From Nostoc linckia NIES-25 (GTDB lineage: Bacteria > Cyanobacteriota > Cyanobacteriia > Cyanobacteriales > Nostocaceae), in contig NZ_AP018222.1 in assembly GCF_002368035.1 (NCBI RefSeq), positions 5,557,238-5,621,237 on the forward strand: a DNA stretch of 64,000 nucleotides. The letters are read 5' to 3'. The translations under genes were made by a program, and so were the position numbers. Position 1 is the first letter of the stretch. Each line of letters starts with the position of its first letter. Below, one piece after another: positions 15,182 to 23,486 of this stretch. The notes beneath the pieces are model-generated. The model searched no databases, was not told the DNA's origin, and was given only the letters and a program-made list of their open reading frames with translations.

Positions 15182-17359
15182 ATGCAGATGGAACCCAAAG
15201 TAAACATCCTCCTGGTAGATGATAAGCTGGAAAATTTACTCGCACTAGAGGCAATCCTAGAAAAACTAGGTGAAAATCTAGTGAGAGCTACTTCTGGAGA
15301 AGAAGCTTTAAGGTGTCTGCTGCATCAGGATTTTGCAGTGATTTTGCTGGATGTGCAAATGCCAGGGATGGACGGCTTTGAAACTGCAACTTTGATTCGC
15401 AATCGGGGGCGATCGCGTCATACACCAATCATCTTTCTTACCGCCTTCAGCACCAGCGACCAAATGCTGTTTAAAGGCTATGCTTTGGGTGCAGTAGATT
15501 ATTTACTCAAGCCCATCGACCCGAATATCTTAACTTCAAAAGTCACAGTATTTGCAGAATTATTTAAGAAAACAGAAGCCGTCAAGCTACAAGCAGCGCA
15601 ACTCGTAGCCGTTAATGCCGAACTCAGGCAAAGTGAAGAGAGATTTCGTTCTTTGAGTACCTGTTCTCCAGTTGGCATCTTTGAAATTGATACAGAAGGA
15701 CGCTGTAGGTATACCAATCCGCGTTATCAGATAATTTGTGGTGTAAAAGCGGCGGAAAGTGTAGAAAAAAGCTGGCTGGAATCCGTTCATCCTGAAGATA
15801 GAGAACGAGCAGTTACTAGCTGGTCTGGCTATATTAATCAAGGTCGCGACTACTCCGAAGAATTTCGTTTTCAAACTGCTCATGGCAATGTTCGTTGGGT
15901 TCAGGTTCGCTCATCGCCGATGCTTTCCGGTCAAGGCGAATTACTGGGGTATGTAGGCACTCTCGAAGATATTACCGAACGCAAGCAAGCCGAAGAAGTC
16001 CGCGCTCAAGTAATTCGAGAACAAACAGCAAGACAGGAAGCTGAAGCGGCAAATCGCATGAAAGATGAATTTCTCGCCGTTCTCTCCCACGAACTTCGTA
16101 CACCGCTAACTTCCATGCTGGGCTGGTCAAAAATCCTGCGTTCTAAGAAACTTGACGATAAAGCCACTTCCCGCGCCCTAGAGGCGATCGAACGCAACGC
16201 TACATCTCAGATGCAACTAATTGAGGATATCTTAGATGTATCGAGGATTATCCGCGGTCAGTTGCGATTAAATATATGTGCTGTAAATCTGATCTCGGTG
16301 ATGGAAGCAGCTTTAGAAGCAGTGCGTCCTTTAGCAGAAGCAAAAGATATTCAATTAAATACTGTGTTGGATACTTCGGTTGGTTCAGTGTATGGCGATC
16401 CAGCCCGTTTACAGCAAGTTGTATGGAATCTATTAACCAACGCCATTAAGTTTACACCCAAAGGTGGTAGGGTAGAAGTCAAATTATCTACCTATTTTGG
16501 ATATTCAATTAACGATAGCCCTGATTTAGCGAGTAATAGAGCTTCTTTGCTATTGGAATCTAAAAATGAAAATTCCAATTTAAACACTGATGAAAGTAGT
16601 AATCCAAAATCCAAAATCGTTCGGCCGAGCCAAGCTGAAGTCCAAAATCCCAAATTTCAGTACGCCCAAATTCAAGTAATCGATACAGGCATTGGCATCA
16701 GTCCAGAGTTTTTACCGAAAGTATTCGAGCGTTTCCGGCAAGCAGACAGTACCACAACACGATCGCACAATGGACTAGGACTAGGACTAGCGATCGTCCG
16801 TCACTTAGTGGAACTGCACAAAGGCACCATTTGTGCCGAAAGCCCAGGCACGGAACAGGGAGCAACCTTTACTGTCAGACTGCCATTGCTACAAGACAAT
16901 CGGGGTAACAAAGGCTCTAGAGAAGCAGGAGAAATTTCCTCTGCTGGGGCTTCTACTCCCTTGGCGGGATTAAAGGTTTTAGTCGTAGATGATGAAGCAG
17001 ATACCCGTAACTTTCTCAGCTTTATGTTTGAGGACTATGGCGCGGTTGCCACTGCGGTGTCATCAGTAGATGAAGCCTTAGCAGTACTAGAACAAGCCAA
17101 ACCAGATATTTTGATTAGCGACATCGGCATGTCAGAACAAGATGGTTATACGCTGATTCGTAAACTCCGTTCTTTAGAACCAGAAAAAGGCGGACGCATT
17201 CCCGCGATCGCTTTAACTGCATATACGCGAGAGGAAGACCGCTTACAAGCACTTGCAGCCGGATTTCAACAGCATCTGCCTAAGCCAATTGACCCCACTA
17301 AATTAATTCGTGTGGTTGTTAATGTGTTGAAACTACCTGTGGAAGTCCCGGTGAGTTAG
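15182..17359 (+). CDS. Hybrid histidine kinase, REC-PAS-HK-REC
   Basis: About 725 residues. Domains in order: receiver (NILLVDDKLENL; phospho-Asp in VILLDVQMPGMDGFE; LLKPID), a short coiled linker, PAS/PAC (about 145-265, FRSLSTCSPVGIFEID...GYVGTLEDITERKQAE), HisKA with phospho-His in LAVLSHELRTPLTSMLGW (about 294-311), HATPase_c (NLLTNAIKFTP, DTGIGISPEF, GLGLGLAIVRHLVELH) and a C-terminal receiver (VLVVDDEADTRNFL, DILISDIGMSEQDGY, HLPKPID). There is no membrane segment, so it is a cytoplasmic sensor. The ATG at 15182 (or 15188) is chosen because it falls just after the cheB stop. An earlier in-frame start would overlap cheB. The signal is unknown. Confidence 0.9.
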   Translation: MQMEPKVNILLVDDKLENLLALEAILEKLGENLVRATSGEEALRCLLHQDFAVILLDVQMPGMDGFETATLIRNRGRSRHTPIIFLTAFSTSDQMLFKGYALGAVDYLLKPIDPNILTSKVTVFAELFKKTEAVKLQAAQLVAVNAELRQSEERFRSLSTCSPVGIFEIDTEGRCRYTNPRYQIICGVKAAESVEKSWLESVHPEDRERAVTSWSGYINQGRDYSEEFRFQTAHGNVRWVQVRSSPMLSGQGELLGYVGTLEDITERKQAEEVRAQVIREQTARQEAEAANRMKDEFLAVLSHELRTPLTSMLGWSKILRSKKLDDKATSRALEAIERNATSQMQLIEDILDVSRIIRGQLRLNICAVNLISVMEAALEAVRPLAEAKDIQLNTVLDTSVGSVYGDPARLQQVVWNLLTNAIKFTPKGGRVEVKLSTYFGYSINDSPDLASNRASLLLESKNENSNLNTDESSNPKSKIVRPSQAEVQNPKFQYAQIQVIDTGIGISPEFLPKVFERFRQADSTTTRSHNGLGLGLAIVRHLVELHKGTICAESPGTEQGATFTVRLPLLQDNRGNKGSREAGEISSAGASTPLAGLKVLVVDDEADTRNFLSFMFEDYGAVATAVSSVDEALAVLEQAKPDILISDIGMSEQDGYTLIRKLRSLEPEKGGRIPAIALTAYTREEDRLQALAAGFQQHLPKPIDPTKLIRVVVNVLKLPVEVPVS

Positions 17360-17414
17360 TGGGAAGTGGGGACAGGAAAGGGGACGCGGAGAATGACTAA
17401 TGACTAATGACTAA

Positions 17415-17780
17415 TTAAGAAGAAGTTAGGGCATGTTGTTTTAATACCTTTAAGGACACTACTTCTAACGCTCTAGGGTGAGTTGCTGAAAGGATTACTG
17501 GCGGAGCAACGCCGGCTTCGAGGGCTTCTTGCCAGCGAGCAGCACACAAACACCAGCGATCGCCAGGCTTGAGTCCAGGAAAATTATATTCAGGAGCAGG
17601 TGTACTCAGGTCGTTCCCACGGGATTTGGTAAACTCAAGGAATTCTTGCGTTAGTTCGGCACATATAACGTGCGACCCAAAATCTTGACCACCTGTACGA
17701 CATAAGCCGTCGCGGTAAAATCCAGTCATGGGGGAAGTGCAGCAAACTTCTAGTTCTCCGCCGATTACGTTTGAATTCAT
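17415..17780 (-). CDS. DUF2237 family protein
   Basis: A 121-residue cytoplasmic protein. Recognised by GGELEVCCTSPMTGFYRDGLC near the N-terminus, CAELTQEFLEFTKSRGNDLSTP in the middle and PGLKPGDRWCLCAARWQEALEAGVAPPVILSATHP toward the end, the hallmark of the DUF2237 family. Several conserved cysteines (CC, C, C, CLC) suggest metal binding, but the function is unknown. Single gene; the region downstream is a TAATGAC heptamer array at 17393-17415. Confidence 0.8.
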   Translation of the reverse strand: MNSNVIGGELEVCCTSPMTGFYRDGLCRTGGQDFGSHVICAELTQEFLEFTKSRGNDLSTPAPEYNFPGLKPGDRWCLCAARWQEALEAGVAPPVILSATHPRALEVVSLKVLKQHALTSS

Positions 17781-18326
17781 TGCTTGACTTGCAAAAGTAT
17801 CAGTTTAATTCTACCAAGGTCGGCTTGGTTCTGAGGCAGGAGGCAGAATTCAGGAGTCAGGATTCAGAATTGAGTAGTAATTAAATTCCGAGTATTGGAT
17901 GAATATTGATTTAAACTGTTGTCACTGCTATAGGAATCCGATTTAATTATTGAAAAAATTTAAGTATCTGTAGGGTGCGTTATTGCGAAGCATAACCCAC
18001 CAAGTCCTTAATAATGGTGCGTTACGCCAAAGGCTAACGCACCCTACTAGGCAAGCTTAAAATGTTGCAAAAAAATTGTAGGTTGGGTTTCACTCCGTAC
18101 CCCTACGGGGAAGCAAGCTACAACCCAACCTACTGCTAATGCACTATTTTAATCTTGTCACGCTACCACGTATATTTCAAAAATCAAATATGAGTCCTAC
18201 AGAACTATTAAGTATTAAATATTATTATAACTATGAATGTCTTGTTTTGCATAAAGTATTGACTAATTATGAGTTTTCAATTCTGAATTCTGAGTTCTGA
18301 ATTCTGGCTTCAATTGCCTTTTACAA
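17781..18326. other. Intergenic region with two inverted-repeat miniature elements
   Basis: No gene. Element 1 (17970-18047) has 13-bp inverted ends GTAGGGTGCGTTA/TAACGCACCCTAC and an internal copy of GTGCGTTACGCC. Element 2 (18078-18133) has 12-bp inverted ends GTAGGTTGGGTT/AACCCAACCTAC enclosing the GTACCCCTACGGGGAAGCAA repeat. The margins contain GAATTCTGA-type short repeats. Confidence 0.7.
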
Positions 18327-18974
18327 TTAACCATTATTTAGTTCCATTAAAGAAATCTTTTCGTTGGAATAAAGCCATTTTTCAAAATTACTTTTACAGC
18401 GGGGCCATTCTTTATCTGTCATGGCAAACCAATCAGTATCTCTGTTTTTTCCACGCACAAACATATGTTGTCGGAAACGACCTTCATAAATGAATCCCAT
18501 TCGTGCAGCGGTAGTCCGGCTTGCATGGTTGAGGGAATCACACTTCCATTCAACTCTACGATAAGAATGGCGATCGAAAAGATGTTGAAGTAATAAAAAC
18601 TGTGATTCTGTATTGGCTTTACTTTTGTGGACTGCTGGAGTAAACCATACATGACCGATTTCAGCACGACCGTGATTGTGAGCGATCGCCAGTAATGCTA
18701 CAATTCCCACTGGAGTATTTGCTGAGTTTTCAAACACTGTCCAAGTCAGAGGATCGGACTTACCTGCTAGATTTTTTTCCATCCAGTCTTTCATTATTGA
18801 AGGGCTATCAAATGGGCCGTAAAATAAATAATTCCATACGGCTTCTTTTTCATGACTCCCGTGCGAAGCTGCATATAAAGCATCTATATCTCTTTCTATA
18901 ATTAAGGGATTAAGTCTGACGAATTGACCGTTGAGTTGTAAAAAATCGGGTGGCTGCCAAGTTCGATTTTGCAT
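18327..18974 (-). CDS. GNAT family N-acetyltransferase (RimJ/RimL-like)
   Basis: A 215-residue acetyltransferase. An N-terminal LNGQFVRLNPLIIERDIDALY (about 13-33) is typical of RimJ/RimL-type proteins. The acetyl-CoA region is represented by AEIGHVWFTPAVHKSKANTE (about 110-129), and RVEWKCDSLNHASRTTAARMGFIYEGRFRQH (about 145-175) is the usual second half. The ATG at 18974 is chosen because GGAAAG lies ten bases ahead of it; a TTG six codons earlier is the only alternative. The substrate (protein N-terminus or small molecule) cannot be told. Confidence 0.83.
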   Translation of the reverse strand: MQNRTWQPPDFLQLNGQFVRLNPLIIERDIDALYAASHGSHEKEAVWNYLFYGPFDSPSIMKDWMEKNLAGKSDPLTWTVFENSANTPVGIVALLAIAHNHGRAEIGHVWFTPAVHKSKANTESQFLLLQHLFDRHSYRRVEWKCDSLNHASRTTAARMGFIYEGRFRQHMFVRGKNRDTDWFAMTDKEWPRCKSNFEKWLYSNEKISLMELNNG

Positions 18975-19147
18975 GATTTTATAACTTTCCAATTTTTGAT
19001 TTTACATTTTGGATTAAGAGGTTATTTGAAAAGTAATTTGTTGTGATTTTAGGCACTTTATCGATCCCCCCTAACCCCCCTTTTTAAGGGTGAAACTAGA
19101 ATCAAAGTCCCTCTTTTTAAGAGTTAGGTTTAATTGTCTGTTATATT

Positions 19148-19650
19148 ATGCTCAAAAATCTTGATGAACTGGTAATTTATCCACAAGATTACGAAAGCTT
19201 AGAAGCAAATGTCTTGATTAATCGAATGTATCAAGAGCTTACCTTGTTATACGGTGGTACGCCAGATGGGAAATTTACCGCGCTTGACTTGAGTCAACAC
19301 AGATCTGTGTTTGTTAACGTGAATTCGAGGGCTGATATATTGTCTAACGAATTTAGTCAATCAAAAAACCTCTCCCTGGTTTTACTACGCAAAACCGTCC
19401 CTCTCCGATTCGGAGAGGGACAGACTTGAACTTTAGTTCAAGGCAGGGAGAGGTTCGTCGAATTCACGTTTTGTTATTACTTGGATTCAAACTCAGACGA
19501 GCGCTTGCGGTGCAATTATTCCACTTGGCGAAAAAATCGGCGAAATTAAACGTCTGTTTGTGGAATCGGCTTGGCGCAAACGAAGAGTAGCTTTTACATT
19601 GGGAACTACATAGGTGCAAGGAGGGTTTTTATTCCGTAATGTCTGGAGTG
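19148..19650 (+). pseudogene. GNAT acetyltransferase remnant split by a miniature element
   Basis: The first ~58 codons (LVIYPQDYESLEANVLINRMYQEL...LSQHRSVFV) begin a GNAT gene. After 19471 the frame resumes as CGAIIPLGEKIGEIKRLFVESAWRKRR, the acetyl-CoA-binding core of this family. It then breaks, with a last scrap GNYIGARR near 19600-19620. A 156-bp inverted-repeat insertion separates the two parts, and the C-terminal half has also lost sequence, so no functional enzyme can be made. Either event alone would inactivate it. Confidence 0.72.
19316..19471. mobile_element. 156-bp miniature inverted-repeat element inside a GNAT pseudogene
   Basis: The ends are AACGTGAATTCGA (19316-19328) and its exact reverse complement TCGAATTCACGTT (19459-19471). 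TTTGTT precedes the element (19310-19315) and recurs at its right edge (19471-19476), consistent with a 6-bp target duplication. Inside is a hairpin AACCTCTCCCTGG...CAGGGAGAGGTT and CGTCCCTCTCCGATTCGGAG. It has no coding capacity, so it must be moved in trans. Confidence 0.75.
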
Positions 19651-19664
19651 TTAACCGATGCCTC

Positions 19665-21935
19665 CTACCCTTTTGCCTCATCTTTGGGAGGATTTGGCGG
19701 ACACCAAAAAAGGTTTTTGCTGGAGACGCCAAGAGATTGCAAGATTCCCCGCATCACTTGTGTGCAGTACATCCAGTGTCCTAAATCGTCATACATGCGA
19801 TCGGGATTAAACTCTACGTTGTAATGCAGCACATTGGGAAGGTCTAAAAATTCATTACTAGATTGAGGAGAAAGCAACAGCAGGTGAAATGGCTTTCCCT
19901 GGCATTGTTTTCGCAGCTTGTTGACCAAATCCATCGCACCACGGCGATCGGCAATGCCTGTACGGACGAAAAGTACTTTATCGCAGTTTTGTATTGTATA
20001 CCAAAACCTTTCTGAACGGGCGCTGTAGCGAAGGCGCATCCGTTCGTGGACGGGAGACATATCGTTAACAGGGTCGTCTGTGTCCTCGACTTCGTGGGCG
20101 AAGGATAAACCAGTCCATTTACTGTGGTAGATCCTGCGTTCATCGGGATTGTAATGCAAAAAGACAGGATTCCACATGTCATAAAAACGGTTTTCGATGA
20201 TATCCGCGATGTCTGCAATCTTTGTAGTACGTGTTAAATCAAAGGGAAAGGCGGGACCGTCATACTCCATTTTATATAGCATCATTCTGACGGCACAGCG
20301 ATCGCCCAGTGGCAGAATCGCAACTCGACTAATATCTGATAATTTACATTTATATTGGAACAGCACCGCTGACTTTGGTGCTGCTTTCACCCGACTTTCC
20401 AGCCCCTTGTTGCCAATCATTATGGTGCGGAAGGGAATGTCGGGGTGCAGCGGATCTTCATAGACACCAGGCGGAATGGCTTTGAATGCTAGGCGAATCT
20501 CCTGCCACATGGGATGGATGTTATACTCGTTGTCTGATTCGTTAATCACCCAGAGGTGGCGTTTGTCGGCTTGTAAAATCCCCAAATGCCCGTCATAAAA
20601 TAAGAGATTTGAGTTATTGGGCGAAAACAGATTAAAGGCGGCGCTGTATTCTAAATCTGCACCAGGGGGGATGTCCACTGTGGTGGCGATCGCTCTATCT
20701 TCTTGTACGGCAAAGAACGGGGGTGTCTCTGGTTCGCCAGACTTAGCAATGTATATACCGGGGAGCAATCCTGCCTTGTTTTTCAGTGCAGTTTGGAGTT
20801 CCTGCCAATAGGGAGCTATGGTGTAGGTGTATTGTGATGGATTGACGATCCGCAAACGCCTCTCTTCAATACAGCTAGAGACATAGAAGCCTGCATTGTC
20901 AAGGTAGACGATGACTTCATTTGGCTGCTGGAAGCGTTGTTTTTCTTTTGCCAATTCGCTTTTGTCGATGGCAAACAAGTCTAGATTAATTGCCTCATAC
21001 ATCAGGCGGTGGCCAACGGTGTTCGGGTGAGCCGGATCGAAGGATATCCCATCTTTCCACCGTCCCTGACCATTATCCAATGCTGCCAACCAATCGAGTA
21101 CAGGAACGCCCCAATTCACCATTCGGTTGTGTGTGTCTTTTAAGAGCCAGTGATGTTCTGAGGAATAATCATTGTTAGGATAGACTCCGCCGAGAATTGG
21201 ACGTGCGCCGATGTCCCGCGTCATTTTCACCAGCTGCTGTAAACCACTTTCAAACCGCCGCTGGATTGCGCGGCGTTCGTGGGGAAGACAGTAGGCTAAC
21301 CCTTCGTTACCCAAAGACAAAGCAATAATTACGATATCTGGTTTTTCTGGTCTGACGACTGAGGCAAATCGATTGATTGTTCTGGTGACATTCGCCCCGA
21401 CTTCGGACGCGTTCGCCAGTTCATGTCCATATTTTTCCTGCAAAGCCTGTGCTAATAGCCAAGTCCAACCTCTTAGAAGCCAAGCTTTATGGCCTAAGGC
21501 AACAGAACTGCCGATGACCGCGATTTTCAGCTTTTGGGATTCTTCGTTTGGGGGCATCGTGACAGCAGGTTCTTCAATAAAATATCCAAAGGGATAAGGC
21601 TGCAAATAACCGAACGCGCCATCATCCACAACAATTGTTTTCGACTGATTTTCAGGCTCAATTGGCAGCCAGCGATTCGAGCCGAAAGCTTCCCAGCGGA
21701 CGCTGCCGTTTGAGTCTATACGCACATATTTATATTCAACTGTCTGGCTTTTACCTGACTCCAAAGACGGCGCAAAGTTGATTTCTGTATCTGTCCACCA
21801 TAAGGGATAGCGATCGCAACTTGTACGCAAAGGGACACATTTTTTGATATTCCACAGTCCCAACTTTGCAGTAGAACCTACAATACCGATGAATTCACCA
21901 GTTTGAGTAGATGCACTGATCTGGAATCGATACAT
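19665..21935 (-). CDS. CBM20 - SGNH hydrolase - DUF1796 fusion protein
   Basis: 756 residues in three recognisable parts. Residues about 1-100 are a starch-binding CBM20 fold (YRFQISASTQTGEFIGIVGS, LGLWNIKKCVPL, VRWEAFGSNRWLPI). About 135-330 is an SGNH/GDSL esterase: block I Ser in IAVIGSSVALGH, Asn in ALSLGNEGLA, and Asp/His in FDPAHPNTVGHRL. About 340-530 holds two related copies of a PxWQEL..A.K..PPGIY module. About 540-750 is DUF1796, a putative papain-like peptidase (LPLGDRCAVRMMLYKM with candidate Cys, SFAHEVED with candidate His). No signal peptide. Polysaccharide deacylation or glycogen-linked work is inferred only. Confidence 0.75.
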   Translation of the reverse strand: MYRFQISASTQTGEFIGIVGSTAKLGLWNIKKCVPLRTSCDRYPLWWTDTEINFAPSLESGKSQTVEYKYVRIDSNGSVRWEAFGSNRWLPIEPENQSKTIVVDDGAFGYLQPYPFGYFIEEPAVTMPPNEESQKLKIAVIGSSVALGHKAWLLRGWTWLLAQALQEKYGHELANASEVGANVTRTINRFASVVRPEKPDIVIIALSLGNEGLAYCLPHERRAIQRRFESGLQQLVKMTRDIGARPILGGVYPNNDYSSEHHWLLKDTHNRMVNWGVPVLDWLAALDNGQGRWKDGISFDPAHPNTVGHRLMYEAINLDLFAIDKSELAKEKQRFQQPNEVIVYLDNAGFYVSSCIEERRLRIVNPSQYTYTIAPYWQELQTALKNKAGLLPGIYIAKSGEPETPPFFAVQEDRAIATTVDIPPGADLEYSAAFNLFSPNNSNLLFYDGHLGILQADKRHLWVINESDNEYNIHPMWQEIRLAFKAIPPGVYEDPLHPDIPFRTIMIGNKGLESRVKAAPKSAVLFQYKCKLSDISRVAILPLGDRCAVRMMLYKMEYDGPAFPFDLTRTTKIADIADIIENRFYDMWNPVFLHYNPDERRIYHSKWTGLSFAHEVEDTDDPVNDMSPVHERMRLRYSARSERFWYTIQNCDKVLFVRTGIADRRGAMDLVNKLRKQCQGKPFHLLLLSPQSSNEFLDLPNVLHYNVEFNPDRMYDDLGHWMYCTQVMRGILQSLGVSSKNLFWCPPNPPKDEAKG

Positions 21936-22266
21936 AAGTTTTTCCCTGATTTAAATATTACGATACCAGATCGAAAATTTGAATCCTAAAAACTATTTTG
22001 ACAATATCACATAGAAATCTTCAGAGCAATTCTCAATTCTACAATTCAGAGTTAGTATATTTTATCGGATAGATTCAAGATAGTAGCATATCTTTAGATA
22101 TTATTATCTTCGTTTTATCGCCGATGATAACTAGAAATCATCTTTGTTTAATGAGAAGTAAAGCTATCTTTAATGAAAGGTAAAATTTGGCGATCGCCAT
22201 ACAGCAGATTTCAAACCCAGCCCCCAGTCACTTTTACTTCTGGATTCTCAATTCTGCTGTATTTAT
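21936..22266. other. Intergenic region, nothing recognised
   Basis: 331 AT-rich bases between the fusion gene (read leftward) and the end of the Rpn-type gene. The first part should hold the promoter of the fusion gene. Only a short CAGCAGATTT...CTGCTG inverted repeat near 22202-22260 stands out. Confidence 0.45.
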
Positions 22267-23187
22267 TTATGATTGCGAATCAAGTCTTTCTAACAGGTCT
22301 TCACGGGATAAATTAGGTAATTCGAGCAAAAATCTAGCAAATTCATCTGCTGGTAACTGCAAGCAACTATCTATGACTCTTGCCAATTCCTCATCCACAG
22401 AACCAAACCTTAATTTCAACAAGTTTTCCATCAGTTGACGGCGCTCTTGCTGTACTCCCTGCTGTACTCCTTGCTGTACTGTGGTTTGTTCCCATTGTTG
22501 ATAAGCTTGCGATAAATTCATAATTAGTTCCCGATCTTCATCTGTTAAACTTTGTTGTTGAACTATAACTATCCGCCAATTAGTAATCAGTTTGAGAGCA
22601 TTTTCTCGCAAAAGATTGTTTTCCGGGAGTGCCAATAATTCACTAACAGCTTGGCGTTGTGTTTCACCTTTGCCTAAAATCCTTAACCACAATGTGTCAT
22701 TAGTTGTAGGTAGTTCGTTAATCGCTACTATTGCCGTCCTCAAAGATTCCGGCAGCAAATAAACACCATTAGTCCAGGTTTCTAGCTCTAGTTTAGCTGC
22801 AAAACTGTTAAGCAAATTATCTGAAGCACTAGGAGCAAAAATCCACAATCGCGCTAAATTACCTTCCGGTAAACTGGTTTTCTCGCGCTTGGCTTCACGT
22901 TGAGAATGTGCGATAACGTAAAGCAATTTCAAAAGACAGTTCCGGACTTCTGTCTTGCTAGGCTGATTGCGAAATGGTTCTAGCAATGCCGTACTTGTAC
23001 TAGTAGCTATCCTTCCTAGCAATCCTAGTGATTCCACTTGTTGAGAAGATGTTGCTGTTTGGGAGAATAGCACATCTACTTGCCGAACTTCGTCAGTGAT
23101 TTCTTTATTTACCTCTACCTCTCCCAAAGGCGAAAGCAACTCTTGTAAAAACTGCTTTGAAAACTGGTCGTAAGGCTGTCGAGTCAT
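22267..23187 (-). CDS. Rpn-like/DUF4351 family protein
   Basis: 306 residues from the ATG at 23187; the open frame upstream of it is repeat-derived. The N-terminus (MTRQPYDQFSKQFLQELLSPLGEVEVNKEI) followed by REVDVLF-like VRQVDVLFS resembles the PD-(D/E)XK nuclease core of the Rpn/PDDEXK transposase-associated family abundant in cyanobacteria. A Gln-rich linker QGVQQGVQQERRQ leads to the DUF4351 tail RQLMENLLKLRFGSVDEELARVI...LLELPNLSREDLLERL. Such proteins may promote recombination. Key catalytic residues are incompletely matched, so activity is uncertain. Confidence 0.72.
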   Translation of the reverse strand: MTRQPYDQFSKQFLQELLSPLGEVEVNKEITDEVRQVDVLFSQTATSSQQVESLGLLGRIATSTSTALLEPFRNQPSKTEVRNCLLKLLYVIAHSQREAKREKTSLPEGNLARLWIFAPSASDNLLNSFAAKLELETWTNGVYLLPESLRTAIVAINELPTTNDTLWLRILGKGETQRQAVSELLALPENNLLRENALKLITNWRIVIVQQQSLTDEDRELIMNLSQAYQQWEQTTVQQGVQQGVQQERRQLMENLLKLRFGSVDEELARVIDSCLQLPADEFARFLLELPNLSREDLLERLDSQS

Positions 23188-23486
23188 AACGAACGTCTGA
23201 ACTGTACTGTATTTTACAAGAGTTGGGGATCTCTCCCTCAGCACTCCAACACCGTCAACACTCAACCGCCAATAGTCAACGTGAGAGACGAGTTTAATCG
23301 ACTTCTTTCTTGCAGAAGTAGGGAAAAGGGTAAGGGGGAAAGGGAAAAGGAATAAAAAAACCTTTCCCCTTTTCCCGCAAGAGTGCAAAAGTTACTTTTG
23401 CAAGAGGTTTAATCTCTTATGTTTTCCGGAAATTAAGAGGTAATGTCAGAAAAACTAAATAATATGACTCACTGAGTAACCAGGTC

